NCBI RefSeq assembly: GCF_036271055.1
Contig: NZ_DATBBJ010000019.1
Span: 5,071 to 69,070 of the forward strand
DNA length: 64,000 bases
Source of the DNA: Scandinavium sp036271055
Lineage (GTDB): Bacteria > Pseudomonadota > Gammaproteobacteria > Enterobacterales > Enterobacteriaceae
Reading direction: 5' to 3'
Positions 18,517 through 26,395 of this stretch are shown here, one piece after another; the stretch's first letter is position 1, and each line of letters begins with the position of its first letter. The notes under the pieces are model-generated. The model was not told the origin of the DNA, made no database searches, and was given only the letters and a program-made list of their open reading frames with translations. A program made the position numbers and the translations under genes.

Positions 18517-18543
18517 AAAAACGCCTGTAAGCAGAACAGGCGT
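18517..18543 (-). terminator. Terminator between mviM and murJ
   Basis: Read leftward, ACGCCTGT and ACAGGCGT form an 8-bp stem with a 7-base loop, followed by a short T run. It implies that murJ has its own promoter downstream of the rimJ-yceH-mviM unit. Confidence 0.75.
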
Positions 18544-18606
18544 TAGAAAAGTGGCGATAGTCTACCGGGATTAGCGGCAATTACTACTGACAGATGTTAC
18601 AGCCTC

Positions 18607-19533
18607 TTACTCGCTGATGGCCTCCTGCCACAGCTTTTCAACGATGCGCTGAGCGGCTATCGCCTGTTCACCCGCCGTTTCTGGAACAGTCTGATTTTGC
18701 ACGCATTCGATAAAATGACGCGCACACCCGGCGAAACCACGTTGCTCAAGCGTGCTTTGCCAGCCCGGCACGGGACGCTCGAACACACCGTTCCCACGCT
18801 CTTCGCGCCAGTCACGCATATCAGTGATGTCGATCAGCGCACCATCGGTCACGGCCTGTACCCATTCGCGCTGGCTACCCGCCCGGCGATGCATACTGGT
18901 GGTGATTTGCATCTGCGGCAGGCTGAAATGATGCTCGGCATAAAACATCTCGCCCTGTTCGGTGGTTTGCAATAAGCCTCCGCTGAGCTGTGCTTTGCCT
19001 CCTGCCAGCCACAGCGCGGTGTCTACGACGTGCAGGTAATCATCGAGCAGCGTGAAGCGCAGATCCTGTGGACCGACGCTGTTCGCGCGGTGTTTATCCA
19101 TCCGCAACGATGCGCCATGACTCAGATTGTTTTTCAGTTCGCGGTAAAGCGGTGCGAAACGGCGATTAAAACCGACCATCAGCGTCAGCTTTTTCTTTTC
19201 AGCCAGTTCAATCAAACGCACTGCGTCACTGAGCTTATCGGCCAGCGGCTTGTCGACGCAGACGTGAACGCCCGCGTTCAGCAGTTCGCTAACCACCGCG
19301 TAATGCGTCGCCGTTGAGCTGTGAACAAAAACGGCATCGCACTGCGACGCCAGATGCTGTAGCGAATCCGCCAGCGGCACACGGTAAGTTTCGCAGACGC
19401 GCTGCGCTTTTTCCCGCCCAGGCGACCATGCCGCCTGGAGCGTCCAGTCGCTGGCTGCACTCAGCACTGGCAGCCATGCTTTTTGTGCAATGCCACCCAG
19501 CCCTACTACGCCAATTCGAAGTTTCGCCGTCAC
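18607..19533 (-). CDS. mviM: Gfo/Idh/MocA-family oxidoreductase MviM
   Basis: 308 residues with a GTG start (E. coli MviM 307). The N-terminal Rossmann fold has GVVGLGGIAQKAW, and CVDKPLADKLSDA carries the family's Lys-Pro motif. NAD(P)-linked sugar-type oxidoreductases share this architecture, but the substrate of MviM is unknown. GGGAG lies before the GTG, which is 2 bases after the yceH stop, so the two are probably translated together. Confidence 0.93.
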   Translation of the reverse strand: MTAKLRIGVVGLGGIAQKAWLPVLSAASDWTLQAAWSPGREKAQRVCETYRVPLADSLQHLASQCDAVFVHSSTATHYAVVSELLNAGVHVCVDKPLADKLSDAVRLIELAEKKKLTLMVGFNRRFAPLYRELKNNLSHGASLRMDKHRANSVGPQDLRFTLLDDYLHVVDTALWLAGGKAQLSGGLLQTTEQGEMFYAEHHFSLPQMQITTSMHRRAGSQREWVQAVTDGALIDITDMRDWREERGNGVFERPVPGWQSTLEQRGFAGCARHFIECVQNQTVPETAGEQAIAAQRIVEKLWQEAISE

Positions 19534-19535
19534 GC

Positions 19536-20183
19536 TTAATCTCCCAGATGCGCCAGTAAGGAATCGAGCCGCTGTTTAAGTTCTTCCACTTCCCCTTCCA
19601 GGGCTTCAACGCGCGCAACAAGAGAGTCCGTTGCAGGCTCACGCTCTTCCACGGCAGTGATTGCGGTGTCCACATCGCCACTAAAAAGATGCATAAAACG
19701 TTGCTCACGTTTGCCCGGCTCACGTGGTAAACGTACGACGAACGGCCCATCTTCGCGGCTGGCTAGATTTTCCAGCGCCCGTTCAACTTCAGTGGAATCC
19801 GCAAATTCATGCATCCGTTGACCACGACTGCGCAGTTCGCCCGGAGTCTGTGCTCCGCGCAGCAGAAGATTGGTCACCAGCGCCACTTCGCCAGAGGTCA
19901 ATTTCAGGTCACCAAACTCAGAGTTACAGAAGCGTTGTTCATATTTTGTGACGCGATTACCGAACCCACTAACGGTACGCAGATAGTGGCGTTTGACCAG
20001 TTGATCGAGCACATCCTGCACGTCACTTTCACTGAGCGACATCACCGGATCGCGGTTACTTTTCTGATTGCAGGCAAGCATCACCGCATTGACCGACAAG
20101 GGATATTGTTCCGGTGTGGTCACCTGTTTTTCCAACAGGCAGCCAATCACCCGCGCTTCATCTGCCGTTAACTGATACTTCAT
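19536..20183 (-). CDS. yceH: DUF480 winged-helix protein YceH
   Basis: 215 residues, the size of E. coli YceH. It starts MKYQLTADEARVIGCLLEKQ and has two winged-helix-like modules (for example SESDVQDVLDQLVKRHYLRT and GAQTPGELRSRGQRMHEF). The C terminus is a likely coiled coil (LVARVEALEGEVEELKQRLD). Its role is unknown. It lies between rimJ and mviM in a compact leftward unit. Confidence 0.93.
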   Translation of the reverse strand: MKYQLTADEARVIGCLLEKQVTTPEQYPLSVNAVMLACNQKSNRDPVMSLSESDVQDVLDQLVKRHYLRTVSGFGNRVTKYEQRFCNSEFGDLKLTSGEVALVTNLLLRGAQTPGELRSRGQRMHEFADSTEVERALENLASREDGPFVVRLPREPGKREQRFMHLFSGDVDTAITAVEEREPATDSLVARVEALEGEVEELKQRLDSLLAHLGD

Positions 20184-20192
20184 GATTTCTCC

Positions 20193-20777
20193 TTAGCGAC
20201 CCGCAGTCCATTCGCGCGTCGTGAGCGCAGTCAGAACGTGGTCCCGCCATTGCCCGTCAATCAGCAAATAGTCTTTGGCGTAACCTTCTTTTTCGAATCC
20301 GAGTTTTGCCAGCAGCGCGCCGCTACGTGGGTTGTGCGGCATGTAATTCGCCATAATGCGGTGTATGTGTTGGGTGCGCTGCATATAGCGAATCGCGGAA
20401 GTGAGCGCTTCGTACATCAGCCCCTGCCCTTGCCATTTCTCACCAATGGAATAGCCGAGATAGCAGGCGTGGAACGAGCCGCGTACCACGTTGGAAAAAT
20501 TCGCAACGCCGATAATCTCTTTCTCTTCAGGGTCAAGCAGCGCAAAGTAGAACGCCGATCCCTGCTTATGAAATTCGTTGATCATCGATAAACGCGCCTG
20601 CCAGCCTGACGGATAGCAATGGCTGTCATCGCGCACCGGTTCCCAGGGTTTCAGGTACGCTTTATTTTCCGCGTAATAATCTGCGAGTCGCCAGGCGTCC
20701 CGGTCATGAACCAGTCGCACCACCAGTCGATCTGTCGTTAAGCGCACTTTCGGCACGTTACTGCGGTAGCCAAACAT
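20193..20777 (-). CDS. rimJ: Ribosomal protein S5 alanine N-acetyltransferase RimJ
   Basis: 194 residues, as in E. coli. It has the GNAT fold: acetyl-CoA-binding region LGYSIGEKWQGQGLMYEALT, beta strand IMANYMPHNPRSGALLAKLG and FEKEGYAKDYLLIDGQWRDH. It acetylates the N terminus of ribosomal protein S5. It starts the unit rimJ-yceH-mviM. In E. coli, mdtH and grxB lie between rimJ and yceB; they are absent here. Confidence 0.96.
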   Translation of the reverse strand: MFGYRSNVPKVRLTTDRLVVRLVHDRDAWRLADYYAENKAYLKPWEPVRDDSHCYPSGWQARLSMINEFHKQGSAFYFALLDPEEKEIIGVANFSNVVRGSFHACYLGYSIGEKWQGQGLMYEALTSAIRYMQRTQHIHRIMANYMPHNPRSGALLAKLGFEKEGYAKDYLLIDGQWRDHVLTALTTREWTAGR

Positions 20778-21103
20778 CTTCCCCCACCACTTCTTTAGGC
20801 TCTCATACCTTTACTATACCTGTGTGTCGCCACCTTGTGAAAACAGCGACATACGTTTTTCTGAGGCACTTCTGCTTTTCGATAAATAAACTCTATCAAA
20901 ATTGTCTTTCGATAAAAAAATATTGTTGTTTCCAGAGCTATAACGCCGGTTCACCACTAAACTTGGGTCCCGTGGAAAAGGAGAACCCGGAGCGTAATGT
21001 TAATAATGGTAACAATTCGGCGTATTCTGCTGGTCAGCATTAGGCTGACAGCGCATGATGCTTTGTGTCAGGATGAGAGACTAGCGTCATGTTAAGGAAC
21101 CCC
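20778..21103. other. Intergenic region rimJ-yceB, site of missing grxB and mdtH
   Basis: 326 bases with no convincing gene. The left half is AT-rich and has the 10-mer TTTCGATAAA twice, about 33 bases apart (near 20877 and 20909). The right part must hold the rightward yceB promoter and the leftward rimJ promoter. No remnant of grxB or mdtH is apparent to me. Confidence 0.6.
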
Positions 21104-21664
21104 ATGAAAAAGTTGTTGATGGTCGCCGCACTTATCGTAAGCGGCCTGCTGGTAGGCTGTAACCAGTTAACGCAGTACACCGTGAGTGAGCAAGAAATTA
21201 ACCAGGCGCTGCAAAAGCGTAATAATTTCTCCAAAGATATTGGCCTGCCGGGTGTCGCTGACGCGCACATTGTGTTGACCAATCTCTCCAGCGCCATTGG
21301 ACGCGAAGAACCGAATAAAATCACGCTGACTGGCGTGGCGAATCTCGACATGAGCTCGCTGTTTGGCAATCAGAAAGCAACTATCGATCTGAAGCTCAAG
21401 GCATTGCCGGTCTTCAATAAAGAAAAAGGCGCGATTTTCTTACAGGAAATGGAAGTGGTTGATGCCAAAGTCCAGCCGGAAAAGATGCAATCCGTCGTGC
21501 AAACGATGCTGCCGTATCTGAACCAGTCGCTGCGCAGTTACTTCAATAAGCAACCGGCTTACGTTCTGCGCGAAGACGCCACCCAAGGCGAAGCACTCGC
21601 GAAGAAATACGCCAAAGGCATTGAGGTTAAACCGGGCGAGATTGTTATTCCTCTCACCGACTAA
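21104..21664 (+). CDS. yceB: DUF1439 lipoprotein YceB
   Basis: 186 residues from the second ATG, the length of E. coli YceB; AAGGAA lies 5 bases before it. An N-terminal signal ends in the lipobox LVGC at about residue 19. The rest is a soluble domain (NQLTQYTVSEQEINQALQKR) of unknown function, probably held in the cell envelope. A strong terminator follows. Confidence 0.93.
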   Translation: MKKLLMVAALIVSGLLVGCNQLTQYTVSEQEINQALQKRNNFSKDIGLPGVADAHIVLTNLSSAIGREEPNKITLTGVANLDMSSLFGNQKATIDLKLKALPVFNKEKGAIFLQEMEVVDAKVQPEKMQSVVQTMLPYLNQSLRSYFNKQPAYVLREDATQGEALAKKYAKGIEVKPGEIVIPLTD

Positions 21665-21679
21665 TCTGGCCTTTTATGA

Positions 21680-21708
21680 AAACGGGCGCATTGACGCCCG
21701 TTTTTTTT
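21680..21708 (+). terminator. Terminator of yceB
   Basis: AACGGGCGC and GCGCCCGTT-type halves form a stem around ATTGA, followed by eight T. Confidence 0.93.
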
Positions 21709-21734
21709 CGCCAAAATCACGGAAAGAAGTGCAA

Positions 21735-21801
21735 AGGTAAACGTTTCCGTTTAATCTTTGTGCCCGGCAAAAATAGCCTTCACAACCAGCCGGAGCCTTC
21801 C
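21735..21801 (+). promoter_or_regulatory. pyrC promoter and leader: PurR-like operator and start-switch hairpin
   Basis: AGGTAAACGTTTCCGT at 21735-21750 fits the PurR consensus ACGCAAACGTTTGCGT. Next is a -10-like TTTAAT and the start region TGCCCGGC (21761-21768). The leader then has GCCGGAG just before the ATG. In E. coli and Salmonella, pyrimidine supply selects between C and G starts at this position; only the longer transcript can pair the 5' GGC/CCGG segment with the ribosome site. The same elements are visible here. Confidence 0.8.
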
Positions 21802-22848
21802 ATGACAGCACCATCCTCGCTACTGAAAATCCGCCGTCCCGACGACTGGCATATCCATCTGCGCGATGGCGATATGCTGAAAACCGTCGTGCCTTATACC
21901 AGCGAACTGTATGGCCGGGCGATTGTGATGCCAAATCTGGTGCCGCCAATCACCACCGTTGATGCCGCGATGAGCTATCGTCAACGCATTATGGATGCGG
22001 TCCCGGCGGGCCATGATTTCACTCCGCTGATGACCTGCTATTTAACCGATACGCTCGACCCGAATGAACTCGATCGCGGCTTTAACGAAGGCGTATTCAC
22101 CGCCGCTAAACTTTATCCGGCCAACGCCACCACCAACTCCAGCCACGGCGTGACCAGCATTGATGCCATCATGCCGGTACTGGAACGCATGCAAAAACTC
22201 GGCATGCCCCTGCTGGTTCACGGTGAAGTGACGCATGCGGACATTGATATTTTTGACCGCGAAGCGCGCTTTATTGAAACGGTGATGGAACCGATGCGCC
22301 AGCGCCTGCCGGGTCTGAAAGTGGTGTTCGAACACATCACCACGAAAGATGCCGCCGACTATGTGCGCGACGGTAACGAACTGCTGGCCGCGACAATTAC
22401 ACCGCAGCATCTGATGTTCAACCGCAACCATATGCTGGTGGGCGGTGTGCGCCCTCACCTGTACTGTCTGCCGATCCTGAAACGTAATATCCACCAACAG
22501 GCACTGCGTGAACTGGTCGCCAGCGGCTTTGAGCGTGCGTTCCTCGGCACCGATTCCGCACCACACGCCCGTCATCGTAAAGAAGCCAGCTGCGGTTGCG
22601 CAGGTTGCTTTAACGCCCCTACCGCTCTCGGCAGCTACGCCACCGTCTTTGAAGAGATGAATGCATTGCAGCACTTCGAAGGCTTCTGCTCCCTGAACGG
22701 CCCGCGTTTTTATGGCCTGCCGGTGAATGAAAGCTTTATCGAACTGGAGCGTAAAGAGAGTCAGGTTGTCGAAAGTATTGCGTTAACAGATGACACGCTG
22801 ATCCCATTCCTGGCGGGTGAAACCGTGCGCTGGAGCGTTAAGCGCTAA
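21802..22848 (+). CDS. pyrC: Dihydroorotase PyrC
   Basis: 348 residues from MTAPSSLLKIRRPDDW, the E. coli length. It closes carbamoyl-aspartate to dihydroorotate in pyrimidine synthesis. Metal ligands are visible: HIHLRDGD (His-x-His), FTAAKLYPAN (carboxylated Lys), HGEVTH, EHITTK and LGTDSAPH (Asp). GGAG lies 8 bases before the start and is part of the leader hairpin described for 21735-21801. Confidence 0.97.
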   Translation: MTAPSSLLKIRRPDDWHIHLRDGDMLKTVVPYTSELYGRAIVMPNLVPPITTVDAAMSYRQRIMDAVPAGHDFTPLMTCYLTDTLDPNELDRGFNEGVFTAAKLYPANATTNSSHGVTSIDAIMPVLERMQKLGMPLLVHGEVTHADIDIFDREARFIETVMEPMRQRLPGLKVVFEHITTKDAADYVRDGNELLAATITPQHLMFNRNHMLVGGVRPHLYCLPILKRNIHQQALRELVASGFERAFLGTDSAPHARHRKEASCGCAGCFNAPTALGSYATVFEEMNALQHFEGFCSLNGPRFYGLPVNESFIELERKESQVVESIALTDDTLIPFLAGETVRWSVKR

Positions 22849-22857
22849 AAAAATGAG

Positions 22858-22921
22858 TGCCCCCCTGTTGTAAGTTGCGCAAAGTAACTGTATAAATATC
22901 CAGTATATTCAACAGGGGGCA
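22858..22921. repeat. Inverted repeat enclosing the dinI LexA site
   Basis: TGCCCCCCTGTTG at 22858-22870 and CAACAGGGGGCA at 22910-22921 are complementary apart from one extra C. They flank the LexA box and most of the dinI promoter. The right arm (AGGGGGCA) also overlaps the dinI ribosome site. Confidence 0.85.
22888..22903 (+). promoter_or_regulatory. LexA (SOS) box of dinI
   Basis: CTGTATAAATATCCAG fits the LexA consensus CTGT-N8-ACAG with one mismatch and is close to the E. coli dinI operator. It lies 22 bases before the dinI start. Confidence 0.93.
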
Positions 22922-22925
22922 TATT

Positions 22926-23171
22926 ATGCGTATTGAAGTGACCATTGCTAAAACAACCGTCCTGCCCGCTGGCGCAATTGACGCGCTGACCAGCGAGCTT
23001 TCCCGCCGTATTCTCAGCCAATTTCCCGACCATAACGGACAAGTCAGTGTGCGCTATGCCACAGGCAATAATCTTTCCGTTCTGGGCGGTGCCAAAGAAG
23101 ATAAAGACCGCATCAGTGAAATTCTCCAGGAAACCTGGGAAAGCGCGGATGACTGGTTTAACCCGGCCTGA
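22926..23171 (+). CDS. dinI: DNA-damage-inducible protein DinI
   Basis: 81 residues, the family length. It begins MRIEVTIAKTTVLPAGAIDA and ends with the acidic C-terminal helix (DRISEILQETWESADDW). DinI binds RecA and stabilises or modulates its filament during the SOS response. The LexA box just upstream shows SOS control. Confidence 0.96.
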   Translation: MRIEVTIAKTTVLPAGAIDALTSELSRRILSQFPDHNGQVSVRYATGNNLSVLGGAKEDKDRISEILQETWESADDWFNPA

Positions 23172-23216
23172 TTCGGGTCATTAGATTAAAAAATGCTCCA
23201 TCACTGTGTCATCTTT

Positions 23217-23240
23217 GCCGGGTCGCCCCGGCTTTTTTAT
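23217..23240 (+). terminator. Terminator of dinI
   Basis: GCCGGG-TCGC-CCCGGC stem-loop followed by TTTTTTATTT. Confidence 0.88.
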
Positions 23241-23470
23241 TTGTTTATCACGTTTTTTTTAACTTTTATCTGATTGCATCACTATTCGTTTAAAAAATAA
23301 CGAACTAACTGCCGTTTTATTGTTCAAAAAAACGGGTGAAGTAGAAAAAGATCTTGCGATTCACCTTTAAATTCGAATATTTTCATAGTTGTTGATATAA
23401 TTAGTTTGCTTCAGATAACACGCATTAAACCTCGAACCAGTGTCTTTTAACACGTCAATAAGGGGTTATG

Positions 23471-23725
23471 ATGGAAAAGAATAATGAAGTCATCCAGACT
23501 CATCCTCTCATCGGATGGGACATCAGCACCGTAGACAGCTATGACGCGCTGATGCTGCGCCTGCACTACCAGAACCCCGCACAATCGAGCCATCACGAAG
23601 CAGAAATCGGTCAAACGCTATGGTTAACGACCGATGTCGCCCGCCAGTTTATTTCTATTTTAGAAGCGGGCATCGCCAAAATTGAATCAGGCGAATTCCA
23701 GGAAAACGAGTATAAAAGGCATTAG
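23471..23725 (+). CDS. bssS: Biofilm regulator BssS
   Basis: 84 residues starting MEKNNEVIQTHPLIGWDIST, as in E. coli; the ATG three bases earlier is too close to the AAGGGG ribosome site. BssS affects biofilm formation and indole-linked signalling in E. coli; its biochemical role is unknown. No signal peptide is present. The upstream gap (23241-23467) is AT-rich and shows nothing else. Confidence 0.95.
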   Translation: MEKNNEVIQTHPLIGWDISTVDSYDALMLRLHYQNPAQSSHHEAEIGQTLWLTTDVARQFISILEAGIAKIESGEFQENEYKRH

Positions 23726-23747
23726 CGCTTAATGCTAAAATTCACGC

Positions 23748-23778
23748 AACAGGCACCCATTGGGTGCCTTAATTATTT
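23748..23778 (+). terminator. Terminator of bssS
   Basis: CAGGCACCCA and TGGGTGCCT form a stem with a very short loop, followed by TAATTATTTC. The T tract is imperfect. Confidence 0.65.
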
Positions 23779-23842
23779 CTGGCTTGTCACAAAGATTCAG
23801 ATTAATTACCCTGCTATTAAAGAATAGAGCTGAGAGAGACGC

Positions 23843-24961
23843 ATGAACTACGACTTAATTATTATCGGTAGCGGTTCAGTCGGCGCTGCCGCTGGTTTTT
23901 ATGCTTCCCGCGCGGGGCTGTCGGTACTCATGACCGATGCGCATTTACCGCCGCACACCGAAGGTAGCCACCACGGTGACACTCGTCTGATTCGTCACGC
24001 TTATGGCGAAGGCGAAAAATACGTGCCGCTGGTGCTGCGCGCGCAGACGCTGTGGGATGAACTGGCGCAACTCAGCGGGGAAGAGATCTTCGATAAAACA
24101 GGCGTCATCAATCTCGGCCCTGCTCATTCGCCGTTCCTGGCAAACGTGGCACAGAGCGCACAGCAGTTCGGTCTGAACGTCGAAAAACTGGACGCGCAAG
24201 CGGTGATGGCCCGTTGGCCGGAAATACGTGTCCCGGATGATTATATCGGCCTGTTTGAGCCTTCCTCTGGCGTTTTGCACAGCGAGCGCGCTGTGAAGGC
24301 GTGGGTGGAACTTGCACGCGCTGCCGGATGCGCGCAGTTGTTCAATTGTCCGGTCACTGGCGTGCAGCATCACGCAGACGGCGTCACGGTTGAAACCGCC
24401 GAGGGCAGCTATCAAGGCAAACGCCTGTTGATCAGCGCCGGAACCTGGGCCACAAAATTGCTGCCAGAACTGCCGATTCAGCCTGTGCGTAAGGTATTCG
24501 CCTGGTTTCAGGCCGATGGCCGTTATAGCCGCAAAAACAATTTCCCGGCATTCACCAGTGAGCTGCCAAACGGCGATCAGTATTATGGTTTCCCGGCAGA
24601 AGATAACGAGCTGAAAATCGGCAAGCATAACGGCGGTCAGCTTATTGATTCGCCGGAACAGCGCAAACCGTTTGGCACGGTTGCCACCGATGGTTCAGAA
24701 GCCTTCAATTTCCTGCGCAACGTCCTGCCAGGCGTGGGCGGCTGTTTATACGGAGCGGCCTGTACCTACGACAACTCGCCGGACGAGGATTTCATCATCG
24801 ATACGCTGCCCGACCATGAGAACACGCTGGTGATTTCGGGCCTCAGCGGACACGGTTTTAAATTCGCCTCGGTATTGGGGGAAATCGCCGCCGATTTTGC
24901 GCAAGGCAAAACACCTGCGTTTGACCTTTCGCCATTCCGTCTGGCGCGTTTTAATCAATAA
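23843..24961 (+). CDS. solA: N-methyl-L-tryptophan oxidase SolA
   Basis: 372 residues (E. coli 372). It is a monomeric sarcosine-oxidase family flavoenzyme. The N-terminal FAD site is IIGSGSVGAAAGFYASRAG, and the covalent flavin Cys lies in VGGCLYGAACTYDNSPDEDF (Ala-Cys-Thr-Tyr). It oxidises N-methyl amino acids to the amino acid, formaldehyde and hydrogen peroxide. Confidence 0.95.
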   Translation: MNYDLIIIGSGSVGAAAGFYASRAGLSVLMTDAHLPPHTEGSHHGDTRLIRHAYGEGEKYVPLVLRAQTLWDELAQLSGEEIFDKTGVINLGPAHSPFLANVAQSAQQFGLNVEKLDAQAVMARWPEIRVPDDYIGLFEPSSGVLHSERAVKAWVELARAAGCAQLFNCPVTGVQHHADGVTVETAEGSYQGKRLLISAGTWATKLLPELPIQPVRKVFAWFQADGRYSRKNNFPAFTSELPNGDQYYGFPAEDNELKIGKHNGGQLIDSPEQRKPFGTVATDGSEAFNFLRNVLPGVGGCLYGAACTYDNSPDEDFIIDTLPDHENTLVISGLSGHGFKFASVLGEIAADFAQGKTPAFDLSPFRLARFNQ

Positions 24962-24969
24962 TTGACGTA

Positions 24970-24996
24970 AAAAAGCCCGGTACAAAACCGGGCTTC
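24970..24996 (+). terminator. Terminator of solA
   Basis: AAGCCCGG-TACAAAA-CCGGGCTT stem-loop. A runs precede it on the + strand and only a weak T tract follows, so it may also act leftward, on read-through from trhO. Confidence 0.7.
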
Positions 24997-25007
24997 ATGA
25001 TGAGAGC

Positions 25008-25124
25008 ATGATGCAGCGTATCTATAATTATCTGGTCAACAACGTCCGTGAGCACTTTGTGCTCTGGCTGGTGTTATGGTTATTGCTCGCCGCTATCGAT
25101 CTCATCTGGATCCTTTTTTACTGA
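25008..25124 (+). CDS. yceO: YceO-like small membrane protein
   Basis: A 38-residue frame, MMQRIYNYLVNNVREHFVLW then a hydrophobic stretch LVLWLLLAAIDLIWILFY ending in TGA. It resembles E. coli YceO (46 residues) in size, the Y-L-x-N-N-x-R-E-H pattern and the single membrane segment, and sits in the same place after solA. The last bases overlap the stop region of convergent trhO. The ribosome site is weak. Its role is unknown. Confidence 0.7.
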   Translation: MMQRIYNYLVNNVREHFVLWLVLWLLLAAIDLIWILFY

Positions 25125-26176
25125 CCTTGCTCGGGGTCAGGAATGCCCAAACGGGTATTCAAATGACCGCGCGATTTATTGAAAATCTTATTGCCATTTT
25201 CACGACCTGCACGGCGGCGGCGCTGCTCTTCTTCCGGCAATACGCTCTCTTCCTTGCACAGTTCGCTGCAACAGCCGCTGTATTTTTCTGCGCAAGCCGG
25301 GCACTGAATAAACAGCAGATGGCAGCCGTCATTAAGGCAATTGGTGTGAGTGTCACACGCCGTGCCACACTGATGACAATGCGCAATCACATCGTCGGAA
25401 ATGCGCTCACCCATGCGTTCGTCGAACACAAAATTCTTACCGATAAAACGCACCGGCAGACCCTGCTCGCGCGCACGGCGGGCATATTCGATAATCCCGC
25501 CTTCAATGTGCCAGACCTTATTGAAGCCTTTGTGCTTCATAAAAGCACTGGCTTTTTCGCAGCGGATCCCACCGGTACAGTACATGACGATTTTTTTGTC
25601 ACGATACTCTTCCATCATTTCAACGGCTTTCGGCAACTGGTCGCGGAAGGTATCGGCCGGAATTTCCAGCGCGTTTTCGAAATGCCCCACTTCGTATTCG
25701 TAGTGGTTACGCATGTCGATGAAAACGGCATCGGGATCGTCGAGCATGGCATTCACTTCTGCCGCTTTCAGGTATTCACCGACGTCGCTGGCATCAAACG
25801 TCGGGTCTTCAATGCCGTCCGCTACGATACGGTCACGCACTTTCATGCGCAGCACCCAGAATGATTTGCCGTCATCGTCCAGCGCGATATTCAGGCGCAC
25901 ATTATTCAGCGCCGGGTCAAAGCCATACAGAAGCTCGCGGAAAGCCTCAAATTTGCTCTGCGGTACGCTGATTTGCGCGTTAATGCCCTCATGGGCAAGA
26001 TAGACACGGCCAAAAACGCTGAGCCCTAAGAACGCCTGATATAGCGCGTCGCGCGTCGTTTTTGGATCGGAGATGGTGAAGTACTTGTAGAATGAGACTG
26101 TCGTGCGCGGCTCGGTTTCGGCCATCATTTGCGCTTTCAACTGCTCATTCGAGATGCGGTTGTGCAACACTGGCAT
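25118..26176 (-). CDS. trhO: tRNA uridine-34 5-hydroxylation protein TrhO (rhodanese family)
   Basis: 352 residues from MPVLHNRISN (E. coli TrhO/YceA 350); AGGAA lies before this ATG. An N-terminal ferredoxin-like part is followed by a rhodanese domain with the active Cys in MYCTGGIRCEKA, around residue 180, and a Cys-rich C-terminal zinc-like region (HCHQCGTACDTHTNC, CPACAEKYSGCCSE). It takes part in oxygen-dependent formation of 5-hydroxyuridine in tRNA. In E. coli, yceI and yceJ lie next to it; they are absent here. Confidence 0.95.
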   Translation of the reverse strand: MPVLHNRISNEQLKAQMMAETEPRTTVSFYKYFTISDPKTTRDALYQAFLGLSVFGRVYLAHEGINAQISVPQSKFEAFRELLYGFDPALNNVRLNIALDDDGKSFWVLRMKVRDRIVADGIEDPTFDASDVGEYLKAAEVNAMLDDPDAVFIDMRNHYEYEVGHFENALEIPADTFRDQLPKAVEMMEEYRDKKIVMYCTGGIRCEKASAFMKHKGFNKVWHIEGGIIEYARRAREQGLPVRFIGKNFVFDERMGERISDDVIAHCHQCGTACDTHTNCLNDGCHLLFIQCPACAEKYSGCCSELCKEESVLPEEEQRRRRAGRENGNKIFNKSRGHLNTRLGIPDPEQGQ

Positions 26177-26395
26177 GGTGTGGTTCCTGCATTTATCGAT
26201 GAGAAAATTCGCGGCACGCATCATATAGCATGTGATGTGAATTTACATCCCCACATTTTGCGCTACATTTCCCCCACCTGGAATACATACACTTTCTACA
26301 GTTGCTCTAATAACCGCCATTTCGTCTGGTGCAATTTGGGCGAGGGCTGAAAAAGTGCGATAATAGAGATAATTGCTCGAAAGAACAGGAATGAG

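Noticed and set aside
20822..21043. A 73-residue frame in the rimJ-yceB gap
   Set aside because: No ribosome site, AT-rich composition and no conserved pattern. It is more likely promoter DNA.
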